NCBI GenBank assembly: GCA_016793445.1
Contig: JAEUME010000013.1
Location: 1 to 64,000 of the forward strand
Direction of reading: 5' to 3'
From: Hyphomicrobium sp.
Lineage (GTDB): Bacteria; Pseudomonadota; Alphaproteobacteria; Rhizobiales; Hyphomicrobiaceae
DNA: 64,000 nucleotides
Within the stretch, counting starts at the first letter, position 1. The number at the start of each line of letters is the position of its first letter. Positions 49,109-57,841 of this stretch are shown piece after piece. The notes beneath the pieces are model-generated. The model was not told where the DNA came from. It did not search any database and worked only from the letters and a program-made list of their open reading frames with translations. A program made the translations under genes and the position numbers.

Positions 49109-50971
49109 ATGACCACGACCAGTCGAGCGATCACCAAGACATCGAGCCCTGTCGTACAACCTCGCGTTCGTGATCGCAGCAACCATTTGGGGTATTTCGA
49201 CCGGCTGCGCAAAGCACGTCGGCAGTATCCGCTCTATTTCAGAACGGTCGCCTTCCTCACGGGTATTGCCTTTGCGGCTCTCCTCATCCTCACGAGTTCC
49301 TTTTTCCTATCAGACTACAGCTCCGCCGCCCACACCGCTCTCGGCAAGCTCAGCCAGGCGCGGCTTGCATGGAGCGGATCGGCGCCGGATATGGTGCAGG
49401 CTCCGGGCGCGGATACGAACACTGGCACGAACACTGACGGAACGCGGCCTTTGATTTTGGATGTGCTGAAGGATGAGATGATCCTGAGCAACGCAGGCGT
49501 CAACCTCGACCTTCTTAAGGACGCCGGGCAGATCAGGGACAAAGTCACCGCCCGCGACGCACTCGCTTTGATGGAGCAGGCCGCGCAGAATATCGAGCGT
49601 GATCTGGAGGCGACACGCTTTCAGGTCAGGCTCCTGCAGCTTGCAAGCCTTGGACTTCTTCTCTTCTGTCTTGCACGCTTGAGCATCGACGCACGCCGCG
49701 TTCTCGTTGATGGCGTCGACCGGCTTGTGGGGATGGTGACAACCGTCGAGGGCCGGGGGGCATCTTCACCGATGCGCGATGAAGTTGCCCGTCTTGAGGG
49801 GAGCATCGCGGGCGTTCTCGCACAACTGGAAAGCACCGCCGATACCTCAAGCGTGGCCGCCGAGACCCGGGCCTCACTGGCGCGCATGACGCGGGCACAG
49901 GACTACTTGTCCAAGGCCATAGGCTCCATGCTGCGCCATTCCTTCGGCGACTGGATGCTGCGCAAATTCCTCTACTCTCTGGAGCGCGCGCTCGACTTCG
50001 AGAACACTGCGATTTTGTTCTCGGAGGACGAGGCGGCGATCCATTCCGGACGCTGCCTCTTCTCAAACCGCGAGCCCGGCCCGTTTAACAAGGAGTTCTC
50101 CTCAGAGTTGTTTGGAGCGGGAGCCGGGGCAATCGTTGAAGGGTCTTCGGATACGCCCGGCACGCGCAGGGCAGGGGTAGGGTTTGCCGATACGACGGGA
50201 GAGCTGAGCGTGCTTCTGGTCGAATTTCCAGAAGACAGACTGCTTGAAGCGTTCGAGATTCAGACGCTGCGGATAACGGCGAGCCTGCTCTCCATGGCTG
50301 CAAAGCTCGACGGTCATGACCAAGAGGCGCGACGTGTCGCCGTGCTGGAAGAGCGCGCGGCGATCGCGCGGGAACTGCATGATTCCCTGGCGCAGTCGCT
50401 CTCCTTCATGAAAATTCAGCTTGCGCGCCTTCAATCCTATCAAAATAACAGGAGCTTCGAGACGAAGAAGCAGATGGAAACCATCACCAGCGATCTGCGG
50501 CATGGCCTGGACAACGCCTACAGGGAATTGCGCGAACTTCTTGCAACATTCCGTGTCCATATGGATGTGCGGGGTCTCGACTTTGCAATCGAGTCCGCGA
50601 TCGAAGAGTTCACCCAGAGGTCGGGTCTCCCGATATCCTTGGACAACAGGCTTGTGGGCGCACCGCTAACCGTGAACGAGGAATTCCATGTCCTGCACGT
50701 CGTGCGCGAGGCCCTGAGCAATATCCTCCATCATGCATCGGCCAGCAATGTTTGGATCGTGATGGCGCTGCAGGCAAATGGAGCTGTCGTGATAACCATA
50801 GATGATGATGGGGTGGGCTACCTTCCACCGGAAATCAAGCAGCCTTCACATCATGGCCAAACGATCATGAAGGAGCGCGCTTTCAGTCTCGGCGGAACCA
50901 TCGACATCGCTCCAAGGCGGAACGGCGGAACCCGCGTGAAGCTGACGTTCACGCCGAAGAAGTCGCAGTAG
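49109..50971 (+). CDS. NarX-type sensor histidine kinase
   Basis: The 620-residue protein has membrane helices at about 43-67 and 172-192 that flank a periplasmic sensor region (about 70-170), a HAMP-like stretch, a GAF-like domain (about 260-400), the HisKA_3 dimerisation box ERAAIARELHDSLAQSLSFMK with phosphorylated H424, and a HATPase domain (N-box REALSNILHHA near 535; DDDGVGY near 575). The architecture is like NarX/NarQ nitrate sensors. The signal is inferred only. The start could be 49085. It precedes the NarL-type regulator by 23 bases. Confidence 0.88.
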   Translation: MTTTSRAITKTSSPVVQPRVRDRSNHLGYFDRLRKARRQYPLYFRTVAFLTGIAFAALLILTSSFFLSDYSSAAHTALGKLSQARLAWSGSAPDMVQAPGADTNTGTNTDGTRPLILDVLKDEMILSNAGVNLDLLKDAGQIRDKVTARDALALMEQAAQNIERDLEATRFQVRLLQLASLGLLLFCLARLSIDARRVLVDGVDRLVGMVTTVEGRGASSPMRDEVARLEGSIAGVLAQLESTADTSSVAAETRASLARMTRAQDYLSKAIGSMLRHSFGDWMLRKFLYSLERALDFENTAILFSEDEAAIHSGRCLFSNREPGPFNKEFSSELFGAGAGAIVEGSSDTPGTRRAGVGFADTTGELSVLLVEFPEDRLLEAFEIQTLRITASLLSMAAKLDGHDQEARRVAVLEERAAIARELHDSLAQSLSFMKIQLARLQSYQNNRSFETKKQMETITSDLRHGLDNAYRELRELLATFRVHMDVRGLDFAIESAIEEFTQRSGLPISLDNRLVGAPLTVNEEFHVLHVVREALSNILHHASASNVWIVMALQANGAVVITIDDDGVGYLPPEIKQPSHHGQTIMKERAFSLGGTIDIAPRRNGGTRVKLTFTPKKSQ

Positions 50972-50994
50972 CAGGGACGTTCTGGACACCGGTC

Positions 50995-51633
50995 ATGATC
51001 AAGATTGTCCTCATTGATGATCATCCTTTGTTTCGCAAAGGAGTTCGGCAAATGATCTCGGACCATCCGAGATTCAAGGTTGTTGGGGAAGCCGCGTCCG
51101 GTCAGCAGGGCTTGGATATGGCCCAGGCGCTTCGTCCCGACATGGTGTTGATCGACATCAACATGAAGGGCATGAGCGGGCTTGAAACTCTGCGGCGCTT
51201 GAAGGCAACGGACCTGCATGCGCGATACATCATTCTCACCGTGTCGAATTCCGAGGAGGACCTCATCGAGGCCTTGCGCGTGGGTGCCGACGGCTATCTG
51301 CTCAAGGATATGGAGCCGGAGGACTTGTGCACCAATCTCCTCAAAGCCTGGAGCGGCATGACCGTGCTGCAAGACACGCTGACGGAAGTCCTCAGAAGTG
51401 CGTTGCTCTCGCCCGTGAGCGCAGGAAGCACAAAGGAAGAATTACTGACCATGCGCGAACGCGAGGTCCTTGAATGCCTCGCCGACGGACTGAACAACAA
51501 GACGATTGCGCGCAACCTTGGCATCAGCGACACCACCGTGAAGGTTCATGTCAAGAATGTGCTGCGCAAGTTGAACCTTACAAGCCGGCTTGAGGCCGCG
51601 GTCTGGAAACACAAGTCCAGGCAGCCGAATTGA
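50995..51633 (+). CDS. NarL/FixJ-family response regulator
   Basis: The 212-residue protein has a receiver domain (acidic residues D8, D9, phospho-acceptor D54 in VLIDINMKGMSG) and a LuxR-type helix-turn-helix (about 148-205; LTMREREVLECLADGLNNKTIARNLGISDTTVKVHVKNVLRKL). It is closest in type to NarL. With the kinase immediately upstream it forms a two-component system, possibly for nitrate or nitrite, but no nitrate reductase genes lie in the window, so its targets are elsewhere. Confidence 0.92.
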   Translation: MIKIVLIDDHPLFRKGVRQMISDHPRFKVVGEAASGQQGLDMAQALRPDMVLIDINMKGMSGLETLRRLKATDLHARYIILTVSNSEEDLIEALRVGADGYLLKDMEPEDLCTNLLKAWSGMTVLQDTLTEVLRSALLSPVSAGSTKEELLTMREREVLECLADGLNNKTIARNLGISDTTVKVHVKNVLRKLNLTSRLEAAVWKHKSRQPN

Positions 51634-51636
51634 AGC

Positions 51637-51852
51637 TCATGACTTGTAGCGAGCGTTTGGACCCTTAGCGCAATGATCAAGCCGATCGTCTGCGGCTGCG
51701 CTGGGCCATGATGGCTTTGAACCGATCATGCAGGCGTAGCCTGCAGTCTGGACTCGTTTGGTTCTCGTCCCGCAGCATTCGCAGTGTCCATCTGCACTGC
51801 CCGTCTCTTCGATCTCGAAATCCTGCCAGTTTAGCGGCGGTACGTAAGTCAT
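51637..51852 (-). pseudogene. Truncated remnant of a DGHCxCCG-type protein
   Basis: The first 34 residues (MTYVPPLNWQDFEI then ETGSADGHCECCGTRTK) resemble the start of longer hypothetical proteins in Hyphomicrobiales that carry DGHCxCCG and a W...VH segment. After that, the similarity stops and the sequence turns compositionally random up to residue 71. It looks like a 3' truncated or frameshifted gene, or a short real gene of unknown role. The motif could bind zinc. Confidence 0.35.
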
Positions 51853-51953
51853 CGCTCTCTCTTAGGCGCCTCACTCTCCGTCTTTGACGCGATCACCGTA
51901 AGCGGAAGCAGCGAAGATGTGCAAGCTTCGCCGCGAATTTCCGCTGTGGGCCA

Positions 51954-52466
51954 TTAGCGGTCACTGATTCGAGCGTGTCCCGCGAGAACGCGCTCTATGA
52001 AGGCATCCTTGGCCGCTCGATAGACGGTCATGTCGCTACCCTCATGGTGAAGCTTCAGAGTGTTGTACTCGCTCACGAGATCGGGAGAGCGCCGAAGCGC
52101 CTCGACAAACAGATGGAAGAAGTCGTGAGGGCCACCGATCATCGTCAGCTGGATCCCGAGATGCGGATCGCTCGATGCATCCTCGAAGGCCGAAAAGCCC
52201 GCGGTCCGGATCGAGCCATCGTTACGCACAAAGTGTCCTGCCAGCAAGGCGTCTGCCTGGTGAAAGGCTTTGCCAGAGACGCGGATGACGATATCGAGAT
52301 CGCCCTTCGTAAGGCAGCCCGGCACCGCCGTTGCGCCAATATGGCGTATGTCGGCATCTGATGGCAGAAGGGGCATAAGCGAATTGCGTACGCGCTCGAA
52401 AAGCCGCTGCGCCTTCTCTCGGGCAGGCTCGGTATCGACAAGTTGGAATGGCGGTTCGCTGCTCAT
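51954..52466 (-). CDS. GrpB family protein (UPF0157, nucleotidyltransferase fold)
   Basis: The 170-residue product carries IGATAVPGCLTKGDLDIVI near residue 42, which is the family version of the nucleotidyltransferase G[ST]xxVPG...DID motif, followed by LGIQLTMIGGPHDFFHLF and an ending LKDAFIERVL-like helix. GrpB proteins have been linked loosely to dephospho-CoA kinase fusions in some bacteria; no activity is established. It is downstream of tRNA-fMet on the same strand. Confidence 0.85.
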   Translation of the reverse strand: MSSEPPFQLVDTEPAREKAQRLFERVRNSLMPLLPSDADIRHIGATAVPGCLTKGDLDIVIRVSGKAFHQADALLAGHFVRNDGSIRTAGFSAFEDASSDPHLGIQLTMIGGPHDFFHLFVEALRRSPDLVSEYNTLKLHHEGSDMTVYRAAKDAFIERVLAGHARISDR

Positions 52467-52590
52467 GCCGATGAAAGTTATGCGCTGATCACGGCCCCAT
52501 AGAATGATTTCTCATATCCAATAGCATTTGACGGCCATCCGGCCAGAAGCCGACGGACTATTGCCGAAGAAAAAGCCTTGCAAGTAAGAT

Positions 52591-52667
<77 letters not shown>

Positions 52668-52772
52668 TCACCAATAAATCTTCGCCCCGGTAGAAGGCCG
52701 ATGGCGTGTCCAAATCCCGCGGTGCGAGACCCCGGGTGGAACTTCGCGAAAGCCTGAAAGCGAAGATATAAA

Positions 52773-52794
52773 AGCCGCCCGTTCCCGAGCGGCT
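52773..52794 (-). terminator. Hairpin plus T-run between promoter and tRNA-fMet
   Basis: On the minus strand AGCCGC (52794-52789) and GCGGCT (52778-52773) pair around a ten-base loop and are followed by TTTATAT. The hairpin starts about five bases after the predicted transcription start of the tRNA-fMet unit, so it might act as an attenuator or be part of a short RNA. Confidence 0.45.
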
Positions 52795-52805
52795 CAAGTG
52801 GGAGG

Positions 52806-52833
52806 CTTATAACATAAATCCGCGCCTTGTGAA
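52806..52833 (-). promoter_or_regulatory. Sigma-70-like promoter for tRNA-fMet
   Basis: TTCACA (52833-52828) and TATAAG (52811-52806) on the minus strand, 16 bases apart, face the tRNA-fMet gene. The tRNA 5' end is about 140 bases downstream. Confidence 0.4.
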
Positions 52834-53195
52834 CCCCCATCTCCGCAACGCGACACAAGAGCCCAATTATCGGGAAAACCGTGTGAAAAGCGCTTCTGGA
52901 ACACGCGCAGCGCACCCTGAGCCGCCTTTGCACGCCGCGCCGCCACTTCGACGCCTCAGCGGCGCTTTGAGCTGTCCTTTCGCGTTCCCAAAAAGACGCG
53001 AAAGGGTGCCCGCGAAACGCAAGGGACTGCCGCGCGCGCCAGTCTGTGCGGGCAGCACTTTTGGCGGCCTTGCCACATAGTTTTTGCATCCCCGAGGCGT
53101 TAGAAGATGGCGCTGGAACATCATGGGCGGGCTCGCGCCGCCTGCACTTTCATTGCATTTCTGCGCCTGGCGTGGATCAACGGATTAGAAGAACA
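52834..53195. other. Intergenic region upstream of pabBC, no gene seen
   Basis: About 360 bases without a supported gene. Short open frames on both strands here are Arg/Ala-rich and look like high-GC noise. It must include the pabBC promoter, which was not identified by eye. Confidence 0.35.
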
Positions 53196-55007
53196 ATGGC
53201 GCGGAAGCCCGAATTGCAGGAAGGATTTGTGCTGCTCGACAACAGCACGCGGATGGATGCGATCTCCATTCTGTTTGAGCACCCCGTCGAAACCGTGCGG
53301 GCCGACGAGCCTGCCGCCGTCCAAAAGGCACTCGCAGCGCTTCAGGCAGGGCTCGATCGCGGGCTGCATGCGGCCGGCTTCTTCTCATACGAGCTAGGCT
53401 ACGTTCTTGAACCCAAGCTTGCCCCGCGCATGCCCGCAAACCGGGCGGTGCCCCTGTTGTGGTTTGGTCTTTACAAGGAGCCGCGCGAGATGCGCGGCGC
53501 GGAAGTGCAAGCCTGGCTGAGGGCCGAAGCCATCGGCGATCCCGCTCTCGGGGCGCTGACGCATTCCTGGAGCCGGGAGGATTATCTCGCCCGCTTCGAG
53601 ACGGTGCAGGCCAACATCCGTTCGGGCGACATCTATCAGCTCAATCTGACTTTCAAGGCCAAGTTCCATCTCGAAGGCTCGCCCTTGGCGCTCTACCGCG
53701 ATCTGCGTCTCAAGCAGCGCGTGGCCTACGGCGGCCTCGTCGATACCGGCGCGGCAACCATTCTGTCAGCCTCGCCCGAGTTGTTCATCGAGCAGCACGG
53801 CCGGGTGATCTCGACACGCCCGATGAAAGGCACCGCGCCGCGCGCCGGGACTCACGAAGGCGACCGCGAGGTACGCCAGACGCTGGCGAGCGATATCAAG
53901 AGCCGCGCCGAGAACCTGATGATCGTCGATCTGATGCGCAACGATCTTGGCCGCATCGCCGAGCTGGGGTCCGTGAGCGTGACGGATCTCTTTACCGTGG
54001 AGACCTTTCAGACGTTGCATCAGATGACGTCCGGCGTGCGCGCCGTACTCAAGCCCGATGTGACGCTTGAAGATCTGCTGAAGGCGATCTTTCCGCCCGG
54101 ATCGGTGACAGGAGCGCCTAAAATCCGCGCCATGGAGCTGATCAGCGAGCTGGAGACCGAGCCGCGCGGGGTTTATTGCGGCGCCATCGGGCGCATTTCG
54201 CCTGACGGCAAGGTGCTCTTCAATGTCGCCATCCGGACAGCCGTGATCGATCGGCAAGGCAACGGTGAAATGGGGATCGGGTCCGGGCTCGTTGCCGACA
54301 GCCAGGGCGTCAAGGAGCATGAGGAGTGTCTCCTCAAGATGAAGTTTCTCACCGACCCCGTGCGGCGCTTTGAGCTGATCGAAACCATGCTGCACGAACC
54401 GGGCAAGGGCATTTGGCTATTGGAACGCCACATCCAGCGTCTTGCCACGTCGGCAGGTTACTTCGGCTTTCCCTATGACGAGGCCCGTGTACGCGACCGT
54501 ATCGGCGAGGCGCTGAAGGGGCATCATCAAGAGCGGTCGCGCGTGCGGCTTCTGCTGGATGAAGAGGGCGGGATATCAGTGACGGTTTCGCCGCAACCTC
54601 CGGTAGCACCTGATGCCGTGATGCGTTACGTGGTTTCAGACACCCGTGTGTCGACGGGCGACTTGTTTCTCTATCATAAGACAACGCGGCGCGACCTCTA
54701 TGATCGCGAATGGAAGCATTACGCCGACACGCTGGGCTCAGATGAGGTCATCTATCTCAACGAGCGCGGTGAACTGGCGGAAGGAAGCCGCACGACGATC
54801 TTCGTGGAAATGGATGGTGTGCTGGCGACGCCCGCGCTGGCCGCGGGTCTGTTGCCGGGTACGCTGCGTGCAGAACTCATCGCGCAAGGCCGGGCACGCG
54901 AAATGCGGTTGACACTCGATGATCTGTCGCGCGCGGATGCCGTCTATCTTGGAAATTCGGTGCGGGGCTTGGTCAAGGCTGAACCGCTTATTCCCGCGCC
55001 AGTTTAG
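53196..55007 (+). CDS. pabB: Fused aminodeoxychorismate synthase component I / aminodeoxychorismate lyase
   Basis: Makes p-aminobenzoate for folate in two steps. The 603-residue protein has a chorismate-binding PabB domain (about 10-395; GDIYQLNLTFK, STRPMKGTAPR, DLMRNDLGR, PPGSVTGAPKIRAMELI and GIGSGLVADS) fused to a PLP-dependent PabC-like lyase (about 400-600; the catalytic lysine in YHKTTRRDLYD, ELAEGSRTTIFV). The N-terminal part of the usual PabB is shorter here. The ATG at 53196 is chosen since the frame upstream has no similarity. Component II (PabA) is not in the window. Confidence 0.93.
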   Translation: MARKPELQEGFVLLDNSTRMDAISILFEHPVETVRADEPAAVQKALAALQAGLDRGLHAAGFFSYELGYVLEPKLAPRMPANRAVPLLWFGLYKEPREMRGAEVQAWLRAEAIGDPALGALTHSWSREDYLARFETVQANIRSGDIYQLNLTFKAKFHLEGSPLALYRDLRLKQRVAYGGLVDTGAATILSASPELFIEQHGRVISTRPMKGTAPRAGTHEGDREVRQTLASDIKSRAENLMIVDLMRNDLGRIAELGSVSVTDLFTVETFQTLHQMTSGVRAVLKPDVTLEDLLKAIFPPGSVTGAPKIRAMELISELETEPRGVYCGAIGRISPDGKVLFNVAIRTAVIDRQGNGEMGIGSGLVADSQGVKEHEECLLKMKFLTDPVRRFELIETMLHEPGKGIWLLERHIQRLATSAGYFGFPYDEARVRDRIGEALKGHHQERSRVRLLLDEEGGISVTVSPQPPVAPDAVMRYVVSDTRVSTGDLFLYHKTTRRDLYDREWKHYADTLGSDEVIYLNERGELAEGSRTTIFVEMDGVLATPALAAGLLPGTLRAELIAQGRAREMRLTLDDLSRADAVYLGNSVRGLVKAEPLIPAPV

Positions 55008-55059
55008 TATTCTTCAAATCAAGATTGATCGGTCTGCCGTCAAGCACGCGGCGCGAGAC

Positions 55060-55242
55060 TCAACTCGCTGGCGCCGTCTGGGACCGTATCGGGCTGTCGA
55101 GCTTATATCCGCCCAGCTCGGTCGTGCCGTTCGAATACAACACCGCAGCGACTGCAGCTGCCGTCAAGGCAATTGCAAGCGCGATGGAGGTTGTCGAAAG
55201 GCGCGCACGCCGGGCAAATGTGTTTGAAGTCGTGTTCATCAT
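55060..55242 (-). CDS. Small single-helix membrane protein, hypothetical
   Basis: A 60-residue frame with a short basic N-terminus, one hydrophobic helix (about residues 17-36), and a polar tail. The composition is like many small Hyphomicrobiales membrane proteins, but no family is recognised. It is convergent with pabBC. A chance frame is possible. Confidence 0.4.
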   Translation of the reverse strand: MMNTTSNTFARRARLSTTSIALAIALTAAAVAAVLYSNGTTELGGYKLDSPIRSQTAPAS

Positions 55243-55450
55243 GCCGTCTTGCTAAGTCGGATGCCGTCTACATTGGCAGGCAGCCTAAGTCGCAGCGGGC
55301 TGGCTCTCTACTCCGCTCAATGCCGCGCGACACGTTTGCGCAGCTTGCAATGCTGCGCTGCAAAAACAGGATGGCTCACGGCAAGCCGAAGGCAAGCGGC
55401 ACAAAGATCCCAACTGTAACCGGACAAGCAACCGATCAACGAAGATCAAT

Positions 55451-55666
55451 TCAAAGACCACGTAACAGGCAGCCCAGCATCAAGATGCAATACGACATCA
55501 GCAGCGCCCAGAACTCGTTGCCCTTCAGGCCCGGAATATCCGCGCTAAAGAACGTCGAGACGAGCACGATAACGGCCAGAATGACCGACAGCATGAAAGT
55601 AATGATGCCCGGCGCTTTGAGTCCCACGTGACCTACTCCCCCTTGGCTTTTCATCCGAACGTGCAT
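55451..55666 (-). CDS. Small two-helix membrane protein, conserved hypothetical
   Basis: The 71-residue product has LKAPGIITFMLSVILAVIVL near residue 17 and an ending LLMSYCILMLGCLLRGL: two hydrophobic helices with a short polar loop. This pattern is familiar from small conserved hypothetical proteins of the order. A G-rich ribosome binding site precedes ATG 55666. Function unknown. Confidence 0.65.
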   Translation of the reverse strand: MHVRMKSQGGVGHVGLKAPGIITFMLSVILAVIVLVSTFFSADIPGLKGNEFWALLMSYCILMLGCLLRGL

Positions 55667-55873
55667 GGCCAATCCCCCCCGCACACGACAACGCGAGTCG
55701 TTTCCCTGAAGGGCCTTATAGCAGGCTGGGGGTGCCGGGACGCAAGGTTGTGCGGCAACAGTTTTGGCCGTGCCCACAAGTTACTGATCCGACTTGCCTT
55801 TGAAAAAGCCTACAAGAGTGTTGCAGCGGCGCACGTGCGCCGCTTGGAAAAGCTGGGGAAAGGTTGGCGCGGC

Positions 55874-57331
55874 TCAGAATTTGGGAAGATTGCGCCAGAT
55901 GGCGATCTCGATCTCGAGGCGGCGCCACACCACGATGTAGTTCATGATGGCAGCCACTATCAGGGATAGGGCAGTGGCCGATGCGGCGCCCACCAGGCCA
56001 AAGCGCGGCACCAGCATGAAGTTGAGCACAACGTTGAGCGTGGCGCTGGCAAATAGCACCATCGCGCACAGCCCCTGTTCGCCAAGCATGTTGAGGAGAA
56101 ACTCGGCCGGCCCCATCGACGAGCGGAACAGGAAGCCGACGACAAGAATACACATCACCGGATAGCCCGCTTCGAACTGCGGCCCAAACAGCCACAGGAG
56201 TGGCTTGCCGAGCGCCAGGATCAAAACAGCGCCCGCCAGCGAGGGCCAGAACGTCCAGTTGACGGCGTCCTTGACGAAGGCCCTGAGGCTCTCACGGTCG
56301 CCGCGTGCATTCAACGCGGCGAACTTGTTGGCGACTGCGCTGCCGACGGCGTAGTGCACGAACATGATGAGCGCCATGGTCTTGCCGGCCGCAAAGTAGA
56401 TGCCGACGTCGGTTGGGCTCATGAAACGTGAGATGACCAGTATGTCGGTATTCTGCAGGGCAAGCTCGCAACCCAGAATGACGAGCAGGGGGAGCGAGAT
56501 CGACAGCCAGCCCATGAAATCATAGGACCGCGGTCCTTTGGGGATCGTCGCTGCGAGTCGGCGGTTGATCATCAAAGTTTGCACGATGCCAGCGCCCCAG
56601 GTGGCGATGATGGCGGCAGCCGCCGCGGTCGTCGCTTCCATGGGCATTCCGGCAGCGTAGGCGCACACCATGGTGGCCAGCACCAGCAGGGGACGCAGAA
56701 CATAGGGCGGCGCCAGCGCCAGCCCCATCCAGGCGTTCCCGCGCCCGATGCCGTCCTGAACATCGGTTAGCGTGAACAACGGCACGCACACCAGCGCCAG
56801 ATAGATCGGCAACACATAATGGCTCTGGATGTGATCCTGAAAGATATATACTCCGGCGAGGCCCGCGAGCATCACGAGCGTCGACGTGGCAAGACTCATC
56901 AGACGCGAACCGCGCACGAGGCCGCGCAGCAGGTCGAATTCGCCCGTGACGCGGTAGGCCGGCGCAAGGCGCATGGCCGTGACGTTCATGCCCAGATGCG
57001 ACATGCCGCCGAGGATAAGCACACACGTCCACACGAAGACGTAGATTCCATACTCGAAGCTGCCCATCCATCGGGCCAGCACGATCTGGGATGCGTAAAG
57101 CAGCCCGGCGCTGAGGCAGCGCATGGCGAATGCAATGACGGCGTTGCGCTGCGTTTGCTCCCGCTCGCCGTTCGAGGACAGGATATGGCCTCCCTGGGCC
57201 AAGATGGTCGCAAGAAGACCGAGTGGCGGGCTTTCCGGATTATCCTCGCCAGGTTCGAAGTGGCACGATGAGCGCCGTCGAACGCCAGCCGGTTGAGCTG
57301 GATGCAGCCGATTGATGGTGGCGCTCGTCAT
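55874..57331 (-). CDS. Polysaccharide flippase (Wzx/MATE-like, PST family)
   Basis: The 485-residue protein has 12 to 14 predicted membrane helices and belongs to the oligosaccharide flippase superfamily: AVIAFAMRCLSAGLLYASQIVLARWMG near residue 65 in the first helices, LQNTDILVISRFMSPTDVGIYFAAGK near 312, and LNVVLNFMLVPRFGLVGAA near 440. It probably moves lipid-linked oligosaccharides across the inner membrane. There are no glycosyltransferases directly adjacent. The first 55 residues are a hydrophilic extension, so an internal start is possible. Confidence 0.85.
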   Translation of the reverse strand: MTSATINRLHPAQPAGVRRRSSCHFEPGEDNPESPPLGLLATILAQGGHILSSNGEREQTQRNAVIAFAMRCLSAGLLYASQIVLARWMGSFEYGIYVFVWTCVLILGGMSHLGMNVTAMRLAPAYRVTGEFDLLRGLVRGSRLMSLATSTLVMLAGLAGVYIFQDHIQSHYVLPIYLALVCVPLFTLTDVQDGIGRGNAWMGLALAPPYVLRPLLVLATMVCAYAAGMPMEATTAAAAAIIATWGAGIVQTLMINRRLAATIPKGPRSYDFMGWLSISLPLLVILGCELALQNTDILVISRFMSPTDVGIYFAAGKTMALIMFVHYAVGSAVANKFAALNARGDRESLRAFVKDAVNWTFWPSLAGAVLILALGKPLLWLFGPQFEAGYPVMCILVVGFLFRSSMGPAEFLLNMLGEQGLCAMVLFASATLNVVLNFMLVPRFGLVGAASATALSLIVAAIMNYIVVWRRLEIEIAIWRNLPKF

Positions 57332-57369
57332 GGATCCAGGTCGTGTTGCGGGGTGGCGCGGCGGCTCGT

Positions 57370-57600
57370 TCAGTTCTGCTCAAGTCTTGCCCGTTCGCGG
57401 GTGCGCACGAGCTCGGCGACACCCGACCAGGCCCACGCCCGCCCGGCGTCTCCGCGCTCGCAATGGTAGCTGGCGAAGAACTCCGCGACGTCAGCCGCAA
57501 GGACTCCGTGACGGCCTTCGAGAACCTCGGCCATGAAAGAGACGTCGCTCGGGGTTGGCGTTGCGTCTTCGTCGGGGTGCCATGTGGTGGTCGTTGTCAT
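57370..57600 (-). CDS. Small conserved hypothetical protein
   Basis: A 76-residue acidic-amphipathic protein with MAEVLEGRHGVLAADVAEFF and GDAGRAWAWSGVAELVR. This pattern recurs in small proteins of Hyphomicrobiales as far as I recall. The ATG at 57600 has TAGGA eight bases before it. It lies between the flippase gene and the carboxypeptidase gene, on the same strand, 38 bases before the flippase start, so it may be co-transcribed with it. Function unknown. Confidence 0.65.
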   Translation of the reverse strand: MTTTTTWHPDEDATPTPSDVSFMAEVLEGRHGVLAADVAEFFASYHCERGDAGRAWAWSGVAELVRTRERARLEQN

Positions 57601-57784
57601 CGGTAACGTCCTATCGGCGGCTTAAAGAACCGTTGATGGACCTGCCAAAGCAAATTCAGCGCCAAGTCACTTGAGGCCGTGCGCCCGGCACTGGCTTAAC
57701 GCGCGAGACGTCGCGGGATAGGCCCTAAATTGCCGAGTTCGCGGCGGGATGCTCAAACCTGGAGGGTGGGGCCCGTTCAAAAGC

Positions 57785-57830
57785 GGGACAGGTGTCCCAA
57801 GGCCTGCCACAGGTTTCAAACCTGGGCAGG
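57785..57830. repeat. Two adjacent strong palindromes past the carboxypeptidase gene
   Basis: GGGACA/TGTCCC (57785-57790 with 57793-57798) is followed by a compound hairpin CCTGCC plus AGGTTT paired with AAACCT plus GGCAGG (57803-57830, loop of one base in the inner stem). They lie just 3' of the dac gene stop on its strand and may terminate transcription, although no T-run follows. Confidence 0.5.
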
Positions 57831-57841
57831 GACAGGCGGCG

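Noticed and set aside
52668..52800. Possible 5S rRNA gene next to tRNA-fMet
   Set aside because: In this class tRNA-fMet often follows 5S rRNA, but the sequence upstream of the tRNA shows no 5S-like helix or conserved loop.
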